Assembly: GCF_014650175.1 (NCBI RefSeq)
Contig: NZ_BMUL01000001.1
Location: 228,013-292,012 of the forward strand
Source of the DNA: Streptomyces termitum
GTDB lineage: Bacteria; Actinomycetota; Actinomycetes; Streptomycetales; Streptomycetaceae
DNA length: 64,000 nt
Direction: 5' to 3'
Shown here: piece after piece, positions 38,935-47,054 of the stretch
Layout of the letters: every line of letters starts with the position of its first letter
Numbering within the stretch: position 1 is the first letter of the stretch
Program-made: the position numbers and the translations under genes
Notes under the pieces: generated by a model
Databases searched by the model: none
The model's input: only the letters and a program-made list of their open reading frames with translations
What the model was told of the DNA's origin: nothing

Positions 38935-39672
38935 TCAGACGTCCCGTCGGCGCACCGCCCACCACCCCGCGAGCAGGGCGGCACCGGCCCACAGGGCGGT
39001 CACCCCGATCCCGGTCCAGGGCCCCAGCGGCCCGGTGTGCTCCTGGTACAGGATCTGCTGCCCGGCCCGGTCCGGCAGCCAGGCCGCCACTCCCTCGGAG
39101 AAGCCGACGACGACGAAGGAGACGATGAGGATGAACGGCACCAGCAGGCTCAGCACCGCGACCGCGCTGCGCAGCAGGAAGGCCAGCCCCATCGAGAACA
39201 GCGCGATCAGGGCCAGGTAGAGGCCGGCGCCGAAGCAGGACCGCAGCGCCCCCGGCTCGCCGATCCCGATGGCGTACTCCCCGAGGAAGGCGTTGGCCGT
39301 GAAGAACATGACGAACCCGGACACCACGCCCACGGCCAGCGCGAGCGCCCCCACGACCAGCGCCTTCGCCCCGTAGAACAGGCCCCGGCGCGGCACGGCC
39401 GCCAGCGAGTTCCGCAGCGCCCCGTTCAGGTACTCGGAGGAGGCGGCGGTGGCGCCGAAGGCGATGGCGGCGATCTGCACGAAGTTCAGCGGGTAGTAGA
39501 GCCAGAACAGCGGGTCCAGCTCCTCGGTCGCCGCCTGCTCCCGCCCGATGTTCGGGAAGGTGACCAGGGCGATGGCCAGGGCGGAGACGAGGACGGCGAC
39601 CAGCGGACCGGCGACCGAGCGGACCGACCAGATCTTGATCCACTCGGAGCGGAGCACGGCGGTGGCGGACAC
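38935..39672 (-). CDS. ABC-2 type transporter permease
   Basis: Protein of 245 residues with six hydrophobic segments and the ABC-2 pattern: VLRSEWIKIWSVRS at the start, SSEYLNGALRNSLAAVPRR near 90-108, and a C-terminal WWAVRRRDV tail. The GTG at 39672 begins 2 bases after the ATPase stop, so the two are co-translated as an exporter or self-protection pump. The substrate is unknown. It is divergent from a histidine kinase/response regulator pair that probably controls it. Confidence 0.9.
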   Translation of the reverse strand: MSATAVLRSEWIKIWSVRSVAGPLVAVLVSALAIALVTFPNIGREQAATEELDPLFWLYYPLNFVQIAAIAFGATAASSEYLNGALRNSLAAVPRRGLFYGAKALVVGALALAVGVVSGFVMFFTANAFLGEYAIGIGEPGALRSCFGAGLYLALIALFSMGLAFLLRSAVAVLSLLVPFILIVSFVVVGFSEGVAAWLPDRAGQQILYQEHTGPLGPWTGIGVTALWAGAALLAGWWAVRRRDV

Positions 39673-39674
39673 GG

Positions 39675-40634
39675 TCAGACCTCCTGCGGGGAAGCGGCGG
39701 GGGACGCGGCGGTACGGGTGGTGAACTGGGCGGCCTCCGCGGTGAGGGCCAGGTACGCCTGCTCCAGCGAGGCGCGCTCGCCGGCCAGCTCGAAGACCGG
39801 GATGCCCTCGCGGGCGGTGGCCGCCCCGATCTCCTCGGCGGAGGCGCCCTCCACCACCCACCGGCCGTCCCCGTCCGGGGCCTCGCCGACCGTCCACCCC
39901 TTCGCCCGGAGCACGGCCCGCAGCCGCACCGGGTCCCCGGTGCGCACCCGGACCCGGTCCTGGCTGTGGGCGTCGATGAAGTCCCGCGTCGGCACGTCCG
40001 CGAGCAGCCGGCCCCGGCCGAGGACCACCAGGTGGTCGGCGAAGGCCGAAGTCTCGTTCATGAGGTGGCTGGAGACCAGCACCGTGCGACCCTCGGCGGC
40101 CAGCCGGCGCAGCAGCCCCCGGATCCAGACGATGCCCTCCGGGTCCAGGCCGTTGGCGGGCTCGTCCAGCATCAGCACCCCGGGGTCGCCCAGCAGCGCG
40201 GCGGCGATCCCGAGCCGCTGCCGCATGCCCAGCGAGTAGGTGCGGATCCGGCGCCCGGCCGCGTCCGCCAGACCGGTCTCGTCCAGCACCTCGGCCACCC
40301 GGCGCTCCGGCAGTCCGTTGGAGGCGGCGAGAAGGCGCAGGTGGTTCCGGCCAGTCCTGGACGGGTGCGCGGCCTGCGCGTCGAGGAGCGCGCCGACCGC
40401 GCGCAGCGGCTCGGCCAGCGTCACGTACGGGCGGCCGCCGACGGTGGCGGTGCCCGACGTCGGCCGGTCGAGGCCGAGGACGAGCCGCATGGTGGTCGAC
40501 TTCCCGGCGCCGTTGGGGCCCAGGAAGCCGGTGACGCGGCCCGGCTCGACCCGGAAGGTCAGCCCGTCCACGGCGCGGGTCACCTGCCGGCCGCGGTACT
40601 CCTTGGTGAGGTTCCTGACGTCGATGCTGGTCAT
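39675..40634 (-). CDS. ABC transporter ATP-binding protein
   Basis: Protein of 319 residues with Walker A GPNGAGKST near 38-46, signature YSLGMRQRLG near 135-144 and Walker B VLMLDEP near 155-161. The C-terminal domain of about 100 residues is the type seen in DrrA-like exporters. It drives the adjacent permease. The ATG at 40634 is used; longer frames run into the promoter region shared with the divergent sensor kinase (106 bases apart). Confidence 0.93.
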   Translation of the reverse strand: MTSIDVRNLTKEYRGRQVTRAVDGLTFRVEPGRVTGFLGPNGAGKSTTMRLVLGLDRPTSGTATVGGRPYVTLAEPLRAVGALLDAQAAHPSRTGRNHLRLLAASNGLPERRVAEVLDETGLADAAGRRIRTYSLGMRQRLGIAAALLGDPGVLMLDEPANGLDPEGIVWIRGLLRRLAAEGRTVLVSSHLMNETSAFADHLVVLGRGRLLADVPTRDFIDAHSQDRVRVRTGDPVRLRAVLRAKGWTVGEAPDGDGRWVVEGASAEEIGAATAREGIPVFELAGERASLEQAYLALTAEAAQFTTRTAASPAASPQEV

Positions 40635-40740
40635 GGCACCAGCCTGGCCGCCGGGCGGCCCCGGGCCATCCCCGGCGAGGGGGGACCGTCTCCCCCGCGC
40701 GGGGGAGGAGCCGCGCGGGCGCCGCTGCGAGGATGACGGG

Positions 40741-41946
40741 ATGTTCCTGCGCCCCCTGGTCCGCGCGGTCACCTACACCCGCTGGCTGCACCTGATGATC
40801 GGCGCGGTGGTGCCGATCGCCGCCGGGCTGATCTATCCCGGCCTCTCCTCGCCGACCGTCGCCGACTGGCTGGTCGCCGGCCTGCTGCCGGTCCCGCCGG
40901 TGGCGGCCCTCGCCCTGCTCCCCTCGGCCCGCCGCGCCGAGGGCCTCCAGGCGCGCCTGATGCTCTTCCCCGGCAAGCACGCGCGCGTGCGGGGCGCCGG
41001 GGAGGCCGGGACGGGCATCTCCGCGACCCCGTCGGCGTCCTGGGCGGACCGGGGCAGGACGGCCCTGTGGGCGGTCTTCCGGATGGAGGCGGGTCTCGCG
41101 GTCTGGATCGTCTCCGTCTGGCTGCTCCAGTGCGCGCTGGTGCTGTCCGGCACGTCGGTGGAGGAGCCGGTGGCGGGGGCGCTGCCCCGGCCGGGGGTGC
41201 CGGGCGGCGGCTTCCTCGCGCCGCTCCCGCTGTTTCTTCTGCTGGCCCTGGTGGTCGGGGCCGGGCGGCTGGAGACCCGGGTGGCGCTCCGGCTGCTCGG
41301 CCCGTCGGTGAAGGAGCGGATGACGGCCCTGGAGGAGCGCACGGAGCGGCTCCTGGAGCGGAACAGGATCGCCCGCGAGCTGCACGACTCGCTGGGCCAC
41401 GCGCTCACCCTGGCCGTGGTGCAGGCGGGCGCGGCGCGGGCGGCGGGCGATCCGGAGTTCACCGACCGGGCGCTCGCGGCGATCGAGGAGAGCGGCCGGG
41501 CCGCCCTGGAGGACCTGGAGCGGGTGCTGCTGCTGCTCCGGGAGAAGGGCGGGCCGCGCGGCGCGGCCCCGGGCCTGGAGGAGGCGGCCCGGCTCCTGGA
41601 GTCGGCCCGCTCGTCCGGGGCGCGGGTGTCGGCGGAGGTGACGGGGCCGGTGGAGGAGCTGCCGGGGCCGGTCTCCCGGGAGGCGTACCGGATGCTCCAG
41701 GAGGCGCTGACGAACGCGCTGCGGCACGCGGGCCCGGTCCCGGTGACCGTCCGGGTGGCGGCGGAGCCGTCCCGCTTCCTGCTGCGGGTGGCCAATCCGG
41801 TCCCGGCCGGCCGGCCGCCCGCCGCGGCCGGTTCGGGCAGCGGGCTGCGGGGCGTCCGGGAGCGGGCGGCGCTGCTGGGCGGCGAGGCGTGGGCGGGGGT
41901 GCGGGACGGCGAGTGGCGGGTGGAGGTCACCCTGCCCCTGCGCTGA
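40741..41946 (+). CDS. Sensor histidine kinase (NarL/DesK-type, HisKA_3)
   Basis: Protein of 401 residues. Four membrane helices occur in the N-terminal ~190 residues (about 13-35, 40-60, 110-135, 160-185). A HisKA_3 dimerisation helix follows with phospho-acceptor His215 in RELHDSLGHAL. The HATPase domain has an N-box (QEALTNALRHA) and a G-box (GSGSGLRGVRERAALLGG). It phosphorylates the response regulator encoded 97 bases downstream. Divergence from the ABC exporter suggests it senses the exported or envelope-damaging compound. Confidence 0.92.
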   Translation: MFLRPLVRAVTYTRWLHLMIGAVVPIAAGLIYPGLSSPTVADWLVAGLLPVPPVAALALLPSARRAEGLQARLMLFPGKHARVRGAGEAGTGISATPSASWADRGRTALWAVFRMEAGLAVWIVSVWLLQCALVLSGTSVEEPVAGALPRPGVPGGGFLAPLPLFLLLALVVGAGRLETRVALRLLGPSVKERMTALEERTERLLERNRIARELHDSLGHALTLAVVQAGAARAAGDPEFTDRALAAIEESGRAALEDLERVLLLLREKGGPRGAAPGLEEAARLLESARSSGARVSAEVTGPVEELPGPVSREAYRMLQEALTNALRHAGPVPVTVRVAAEPSRFLLRVANPVPAGRPPAAAGSGSGLRGVRERAALLGGEAWAGVRDGEWRVEVTLPLR

Positions 41947-41979
41947 TCCCGCGCCGGGGCGGCCGGCCGGGAAGTTTCT

Positions 41980-42020
41980 TTCGGATCGGGCCGGACCCCG
42001 CGAGCCTGGCCCGATCCGAA
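41980..42020. promoter_or_regulatory. 13-base-arm inverted repeat over the response-regulator promoter
   Basis: TTCGGATCGGGCC (41980-41992) and GGCCCGATCCGAA (42008-42020) are perfect inverted repeats with a 15-base spacer. TACGCT at 42031-42036 is a -10 box ending 6 bases before the ATG (leaderless). The right arm therefore covers the expected -35 position. It could be an operator of the regulator itself or a terminator/attenuator of the kinase gene. Confidence 0.6.
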
Positions 42021-42042
42021 GGAGACTCCCTACGCTGGCACG

Positions 42043-42705
42043 ATGGTGATCAAGGTCCTTCTCGTCGACGACGAACCCCTGGTCCGGGCCGGCCTGCGGG
42101 TGGTCCTGGAGGCCCAGCCCGACATCGAGGTGGTGGGGGAGGCGGCGGACGGCGCGGCCGTCGTCCCGCTGGTCCGCTCGCTGCGCCCGGACGTGGTGGC
42201 GATGGACGTCCGGATGCCGCTGATGGACGGCATCGAGGCGACCTCGGCGGTGCTCCGCACGGTGGCCGCGCCGCCGAAGATCCTGGTGGTCACCACGTTC
42301 GAGAACGACGAGTACGTGTACGGGGCGCTGCGCGCGGGTGCCGACGGCTTCCTCCTCAAGCGGGCCCGCCCGGCGGAGATCGTGCACGCGGTCCGGCTGG
42401 TCGCGGAGGGCGATTCGCTGCTCTTCCCGGCGGCCGTCCGGGAGCTGGCCGCCGCGTACGGGCGGGAGCGCGGCGGGGCACGGGCCCGGGAGGCGCTGGC
42501 CCGCGCGGGGCTGACCGAGCGGGAGGAGGACGTGCTGCGCCTGATGGCCAGGGGACTGTCGAACGCGGAGATCGCGGCGCGGCTGATCGTGGGCACCGAG
42601 ACGGTGAAGTCGCACGTCAGCGCCATCCTGGCGAAGCTCGGTGCCCGGGACAGGACCCAGGCGGTGATCGCCGCGTACGAGTCGGGTTTCGTCGCCCCGG
42701 CCTGA
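42043..42705 (+). CDS. NarL/FixJ-family response regulator
   Basis: Protein of 220 residues with a receiver domain (phospho-acceptor Asp55 in VAMDVRMPL, acidic pair DDE near 8-10, Lys near 106) and a C-terminal LuxR HTH (about 155-215; LTEREEDVLRLMARGLSNAEIAARL, ETVKSHVSAILAKLG). It is the partner of the upstream kinase and is probably transcribed both with it and from its own leaderless promoter at 42031. Confidence 0.94.
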   Translation: MVIKVLLVDDEPLVRAGLRVVLEAQPDIEVVGEAADGAAVVPLVRSLRPDVVAMDVRMPLMDGIEATSAVLRTVAAPPKILVVTTFENDEYVYGALRAGADGFLLKRARPAEIVHAVRLVAEGDSLLFPAAVRELAAAYGRERGGARAREALARAGLTEREEDVLRLMARGLSNAEIAARLIVGTETVKSHVSAILAKLGARDRTQAVIAAYESGFVAPA

Positions 42706-42873
42706 CCGCTGCCGCCGTCACGTGCCACCGGCGGATGCCCGTACGGCCCCCGCGAGGGGACCCGGCGGGGGCCGGCGAAGGGTTCCCGAAGACGTTTCGC
42801 CGAACCCGGTGTGGGATGGGTCACGTTCCAGTTGAATGGCCTGCGTCAGGGGGGTTACCGGGGGGAGTGCCAG

Positions 42874-44232
42874 GTGAGTGCTTTCACGGGGGCCGCGCGG
42901 GACACCGTTCCGGCCCCGGAGGCCGGGGCGGATCTGCTGGCCGCGCTGCTCGACGGGATGGACGCGGCGCTGTGCGCGCTGGACGCGGACGGGACGATCA
43001 CGCACTGGAACCGCGAGGCCGAGCGGATCCTCGGCTGGCCCGCGGCGGAGGCCGTGGGGCGGCGGGGCTTCGACGGCTGGGCGGCGCGCAGCGCCGACGC
43101 GGCCCGCACGCTGGCCCGGGTGATGGGGGCGATGCGGACGCCGGGCCGCCAGGTGCACGAGCTGGCGCTGCTCCGCAAGGACGGCGGCCGGGTCCTGGTG
43201 CGCTGCCAGACGGCCGGGGTGCGCGCCGCGGACGGCCGGCCGGCCGGGGTGTACTGCGCCTTCAGCGAGGTGCACGTGCAGATCGACCTGGAGCGGTCGA
43301 TCGCGCTGAGCGAGGCGCTGTTCGACGACGCGCCCTGGGGGGTCGTCCTGGTCGACGCCGATCTGCGCCCGGCGGTGGTCAACGACCACGCGGCGCGGGC
43401 GATCGGCGCGGGCCGCACGGCGCTCCTCGGCCGCCCGCTGGGCGAGGTGGTCGCGGGGGGCGTGGAGGAGCTGGAGGGGGCGCTCCAGCACGTGCTGGCG
43501 GAGGGTGCCCCGCCCGCCCCGGCGGACCTGTGGGTGACGCTCGCGGCGCGGCCCGGCGCGGGCGGGGGAGAGCGGCGGCGGTGCTGGCGCAGCGGTTTCG
43601 TGCGGCTGTCGTCGCCGATGACGGAGGAGCCGGTGCCGCTGGGGGTGGCGTGGCTGTTCCAGGACGTGACGGAGGAGCGGCGGGCGGCCCGGGAGGCGGA
43701 CCGGACCCGGTTCCGCTGGGCCCAGCTGCACCGGGCGGGCGTGGCGGCGGCGGAGTACGCGGACCCGGCGGAGGCGGTGGCGGTGCTGCTCGACTTCGCG
43801 CTGGCCGGGTTCGCCGACCACGGTCTGGTGGACCGGGTGGCGGGCGGCCGCCGGCTGACCCGGGCGGTGGCCTCGCCGGGCGGCGCCCCCGAGGGGGCGG
43901 GCTTCGACGAGGCGGCGGGCCTGACCGGCGGTTTTCCGCAGCGGTACGGCTCCGATCACCCGGCGTTCCAGGCGTGGGACCGGGCGGGTTCGGTGCGGAC
44001 GGAGGCGGGGCGGGACGCGGCGCGGTGGGCGGAGGAGCGCCACTGGCCCGCCGGCACGGCGCACGCCCTGTGCACGGCGCTGCGCTCCCGGGGCCGCACG
44101 GTCGGGGTGCTGACCTTCCTGCGCACGGCGGCCCGTGGCGCCTTCGAGCGCGCGGACGTGGTGTACGCGGAGACGGTCGCGGCCCGGGTGGCGGGCTGCC
44201 TGGACCTGCCGGGCGAACTCCCGGGCGCCTGA
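42874..44232 (+). CDS. PAS-domain sensory protein without a recognisable output domain
   Basis: Protein of 452 residues. A first PAS domain (about 20-130; LDGMDAALCALDADGTITHWNREAERILGWPAAEAVG), a second PAS-like domain (about 145-275) with a PAC-like ending (WLFQDVTEERRA), then a GAF-like region (about 290-445) follow. No histidine kinase, phosphatase (PP2C/SpoIIE), GGDEF or HTH module is present. Streptomyces relatives often end in a PP2C-type RsbU phosphatase, so this may be a truncated relative or a pure sensor acting by protein contact. The GTG at 42874 follows GGGGGGAG. A hairpin at 44269-44308 ends it. Confidence 0.75.
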   Translation: MSAFTGAARDTVPAPEAGADLLAALLDGMDAALCALDADGTITHWNREAERILGWPAAEAVGRRGFDGWAARSADAARTLARVMGAMRTPGRQVHELALLRKDGGRVLVRCQTAGVRAADGRPAGVYCAFSEVHVQIDLERSIALSEALFDDAPWGVVLVDADLRPAVVNDHAARAIGAGRTALLGRPLGEVVAGGVEELEGALQHVLAEGAPPAPADLWVTLAARPGAGGGERRRCWRSGFVRLSSPMTEEPVPLGVAWLFQDVTEERRAAREADRTRFRWAQLHRAGVAAAEYADPAEAVAVLLDFALAGFADHGLVDRVAGGRRLTRAVASPGGAPEGAGFDEAAGLTGGFPQRYGSDHPAFQAWDRAGSVRTEAGRDAARWAEERHWPAGTAHALCTALRSRGRTVGVLTFLRTAARGAFERADVVYAETVAARVAGCLDLPGELPGA

Positions 44233-44268
44233 CGGGCGTCCGGCGCGAGCGTTCGGCGGGGGGCGTCC

Positions 44269-44308
44269 GGCGCGGGCGGTGCGGACCGGGGTCCGTACCG
44301 CCCGCGCC
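44269..44308. terminator. Convergent terminator between the PAS gene and the SIS gene
   Basis: Arms 44269-44286 and 44291-44308 (18 bases, one mismatch, loop CGGG) lie between the two convergent stop codons. Just upstream GCGTCCGGCGCG occurs twice. Confidence 0.75.
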
Positions 44309-44315
44309 GCGTGCC

Positions 44316-45107
44316 TCAGTGCCGGTAGAAGATCCGGTCCGCGTACTCGGTCATCACGCGGCCGTTCCACTCGTGGCCGCCGTCGACGTTGCCGGAGCGC
44401 AGCAGCGGCGGCTCGATGCCGCGCCGGACCAGCTCCTCGGCGGCGGCGGCCATGGTGGCCTGCATGAGGGCGCTGGTCACGACGGTGGAGGCGGGGGCGA
44501 AGGGCGCCTCGATGCCGTCGTGGGTCAGCTCCGCGTCGCCGATCTCGATCTTCGAGTCGAGGACGATGTCGCAGTGGTCCTTGAGGTACGTCCCCGACAC
44601 GTGCCGGGACTTCGTCTCGGTGGCGTACGCGGTGGAGGTCACGCCGACGACGGTGACGCCGAGGGCGCGGGCGTTCATGGCCATCTCGACGGGCAGGGCG
44701 TTGCGCCCGGACAGGGAGATGATGAAGAGGACGTCGCCGGAGGCGATGGGGGAGGTGTCGAGGACTGCTGCGGCGAGTCCGTCGACCCGCTCCAGGGCGG
44801 AGCCGAGCGTCGCGGGCATCACGTCGACGCCGACGACGCCGGGGACGACGAGCAGGTTCATCAGGGCCAGGCCGCCGGCCCGGTAGACGACGTCCTGGGC
44901 GGGCAGGGAGGAGTGCCCGGCGCCGAAGGTGAAGATGCGGTTGCCGCTCGCGACGGCTGTGGCGACGGCGGCTCCGGCGGCGGCGATCTCGGCGGCGTCC
45001 TCGTCGCGGACCTGCTGGAGCAGGCCGATCGCCGCGTCGAAGAACCGTCCCGCCAGCTTGCTCTCCGCCGTGCTCGCGTTCGCGTTCCCGCCCGCGTTCT
45101 CGCCCAT
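44316..45107 (-). CDS. nagS: SIS-domain sugar-phosphate protein, NagS-like
   Basis: Protein of 263 residues with a SIS sugar-phosphate-binding fold: FTFGAGHSSLPAQDVVYRAGG near 62-82 and FIISLSGRNALPVEMAMNARALG near 131-153 (Ser-rich phosphate loop). From memory the S. coelicolor orthologue (SCO4393) is a DasR-controlled enzyme linked to aminosugar toxicity and described as an N-acetylglucosamine-6-phosphate dehydratase, NagS. The symbol rests on that recollection plus the adjacent dmdR1. The ATG at 45107 follows AAGGAG. A dre-like site lies inside its promoter. Confidence 0.75.
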   Translation of the reverse strand: MGENAGGNANASTAESKLAGRFFDAAIGLLQQVRDEDAAEIAAAGAAVATAVASGNRIFTFGAGHSSLPAQDVVYRAGGLALMNLLVVPGVVGVDVMPATLGSALERVDGLAAAVLDTSPIASGDVLFIISLSGRNALPVEMAMNARALGVTVVGVTSTAYATETKSRHVSGTYLKDHCDIVLDSKIEIGDAELTHDGIEAPFAPASTVVTSALMQATMAAAAEELVRRGIEPPLLRSGNVDGGHEWNGRVMTEYADRIFYRH

Positions 45108-45141
45108 GTGAGGAAGCTCCTTGTCGTCGAGGTCGCCGATC

Positions 45142-45171
45142 ACGGTGCGGTCTGGACCATTGCTCTGTCAA
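45142..45171 (-). promoter_or_regulatory. Promoter of the SIS gene with an embedded DasR-type site
   Basis: On the minus strand TTGACA (45166-45171) and CACCGT (45142-45147) are separated by 18 bases. The spacer is filled by the dre-like TGCGGTCTGGACCATT (45146-45161, plus-strand reading), which shares the GGTCTGGACCA core with the site at 8495. Repressor binding there would block RNA polymerase directly. Confidence 0.7.
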
Positions 45172-45291
45172 TACTGCCTCGGGGGTCTCCCTGTCCCCGT
45201 CTCGCCCACTCTCGCCCCGGCGCGGTCCGCTTGTCCGCCCGATGCGCAAGAATTGGCACAGGGCCAGCGCACGACTCATCGAGGGGCACGA

Positions 45292-45981
45292 ATGTCCGGA
45301 CTGATCGACACCACGGAGATGTATCTCCGCACCATCCTCGAACTCGAAGAGGAAGGTGTGGTCCCCATGCGCGCCCGGATCGCGGAGCGGCTCGACCAGA
45401 GCGGCCCCACGGTCAGCCAGACGGTGGCCCGCATGGAGCGGGACGGGCTGGTCGCCGTGGCGTCCGACCGCCACCTGGAGCTGACCGAGGAGGGCCGCCG
45501 CCTCGCGACGCGCGTCATGCGCAAGCACCGGCTCGCCGAGTGCCTGCTCGTGGACGTGATCGGCCTGGAGTGGGAGCAGGTCCACGCGGAGGCGTGCCGC
45601 TGGGAGCACGTGATGAGCGAGGCGGTGGAGCGCCGCGTACTGGAGCTGCTGCGGCACCCGACGGAGTCGCCGTACGGCAACCCGATCCCGGGCCTGGAGG
45701 AGCTGGGCGAGAAGGCCGAGGCCGAGTCCTTCCTCGACGACTCGATGGTGTCGCTGGCGGACCTGGACGCGAGCGGCGGCAAGACGGTGGTCGTGCGCCG
45801 GATCGGCGAGCCGATCCAGACGGACGCCCAGCTCATGTACACGCTGCGGCGGGCGGGCGTGCAGCCCGGCTCGGTCGTGTCGGTGTCGGAGTCGGCGGGC
45901 GGCGTGCTGGTCGGCAGCAGCGGCGAGGCGGCCGAGCTGGACGCGGAGGTCGCGGCGCACGTCTTCGTCGCGAAGCGCTGA
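45292..45981 (+). CDS. dmdR1: DtxR-family iron-dependent regulator DmdR1
   Basis: Protein of 229 residues: winged HTH (about 5-65; LIDTTEMYLRTILELEEEG, SGPTVSQTVARMERDGLV), metal-binding/dimer domain (about 66-140 with ECLLVDVIGLEWEQVHAEACRWEHVMSEAVE, which holds the Met/Cys/Glu/His ligands) and a C-terminal SH3-like domain. It represses siderophore and iron-uptake genes when Fe(II) is bound. The same strand arrangement next to the SIS gene matches dmdR1 (SCO4394) in S. coelicolor. The antisense strand is open throughout, as reported there for the antiparallel adm gene. The ATG at 45292 is preceded by GAGGGG. Confidence 0.9.
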   Translation: MSGLIDTTEMYLRTILELEEEGVVPMRARIAERLDQSGPTVSQTVARMERDGLVAVASDRHLELTEEGRRLATRVMRKHRLAECLLVDVIGLEWEQVHAEACRWEHVMSEAVERRVLELLRHPTESPYGNPIPGLEELGEKAEAESFLDDSMVSLADLDASGGKTVVVRRIGEPIQTDAQLMYTLRRAGVQPGSVVSVSESAGGVLVGSSGEAAELDAEVAAHVFVAKR

Positions 45982-45998
45982 CCCGTCCGAGGACGGGA

Positions 45999-46034
45999 GG
46001 AGCCCCGGCGCCGGTCCGCCCGGCCCGGGGCTCC
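45999..46034. terminator. Hairpin after dmdR1
   Basis: GGAGCCCCGG (45999-46008) and CCGGGGCTCC (46025-46034) form a 10-bp stem 18 bases after the stop. The rest of the gap to 46121 holds only GCGTCCGGGC-type short repeats. Confidence 0.6.
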
Positions 46035-46120
46035 GGCACGTCCGGACGCGGCGCCCGGGCCGGGTGTCCGGGCTCCGGGCTTCGGCGCGCGTCCGGGCCC
46101 CGGCCTCCGCGCGTCCGGGC

Positions 46121-46879
46121 TCAGACGTAGGGCCGGACGAGTCCGGCGGTGCCGAGGGCGAGGACGGCGAGGGCGAGCGCGAAGCCGAGGCCGTACTTGG
46201 CGACGACCCACGCGGCGGGCTGCCGCAGCACGCTGTCCCGGGGGGACTCGGGGTCGTAGACGAGGTGGGCGGCGGGCTCCGTGCCGCCCTTCGCGTGCCC
46301 GTACTCGTTGCCCAGGGCGTCGGTGTACGTGAACCCGCCGTGCGGGGTCCCGTCCGGGTGCCGGCCCCGGACGCCCATGACGGTGACGCCCCGCCGGGCG
46401 AGCCGCGCCCGGACGAGGGCGCCCCGCGCGCCGGCCCGGACGGCGAGCAGGCCGAGGAGCGCGGCGGGGGCGCCCAGGGCGCTGGTGAGCGCGCCGAGGA
46501 GACCGGGGCCGACGGCGACCCGGAGGACGTAACCGGCGTACGCCAGCCCGACCGCGCCGGCCGTCAGCCGCCGCAGCCAGGGCCGCCGCCTGCGCTCCCG
46601 CTCGGTGAGCAGGGCGCTGCCGGCCGGGTCGCGCCGCTCTGGCAGCGCGGCGGTGAGGGCGGCGCGGAAGGCGTCGGCGGCGTGCGCGGTGCCGCCGGGC
46701 AGGCGGCGGGTGGCGCCGTCGGTCAGTACCAGCGTCAGCGCGGTCGCCCCGTGCGGGCGGACCTCCTGGACGGCGGCGAGCGGCACGGTGGTCGTCCGCC
46801 GCCCCCGGGAGAGCGTCAGCCGACCGCCCTTCAGGGTCGTGGTGTGGGCGCCCTTGACCAGGACGTGGGTACTGCGCAT
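46121..46879 (-). CDS. DUF3592-like membrane protein
   Basis: Protein of 252 residues. A soluble N-terminal part with short beta strands (TTTLKGGRLTLSRGRRTTTVPL) is followed by two central hydrophobic segments (about 100-150), a second soluble strand-rich part (FTYTDALGNEYGHAKGG...VYDPESPRDSVLR) resembling DUF3592, and a C-terminal membrane helix (about 228-247). Function unknown. The ATG at 46879 (MRSTHVLVKG) is the most likely start, although its ribosome-binding site is weak; a GTG 12 bases upstream is possible. Confidence 0.65.
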   Translation of the reverse strand: MRSTHVLVKGAHTTTLKGGRLTLSRGRRTTTVPLAAVQEVRPHGATALTLVLTDGATRRLPGGTAHAADAFRAALTAALPERRDPAGSALLTERERRRRPWLRRLTAGAVGLAYAGYVLRVAVGPGLLGALTSALGAPAALLGLLAVRAGARGALVRARLARRGVTVMGVRGRHPDGTPHGGFTYTDALGNEYGHAKGGTEPAAHLVYDPESPRDSVLRQPAAWVVAKYGLGFALALAVLALGTAGLVRPYV

Positions 46880-47054
46880 GGCTCCATTCACCCATGCGAG
46901 GGAGAGCGAACCGCAGGGGGCGCGCGGAACCGGCGCGCGCCGGGGGTCCGGCCGCCCCCGTCCGTTCCGATTTACGTCGGAATGGTCACGCCCGCGCCCT
47001 TGCCGTGCCACGCTGGTCCTCGACGCGGCGGAACGCGGGGAGGGGGGCTGCGGG

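Noticed and set aside
41067..46130. Continuous plus-strand frame across kinase, regulator, PAS and dmdR1 genes in a different phase
   Set aside because: Gly/Arg/Ala-rich shadow of real genes in another frame, with no recognisable domain.
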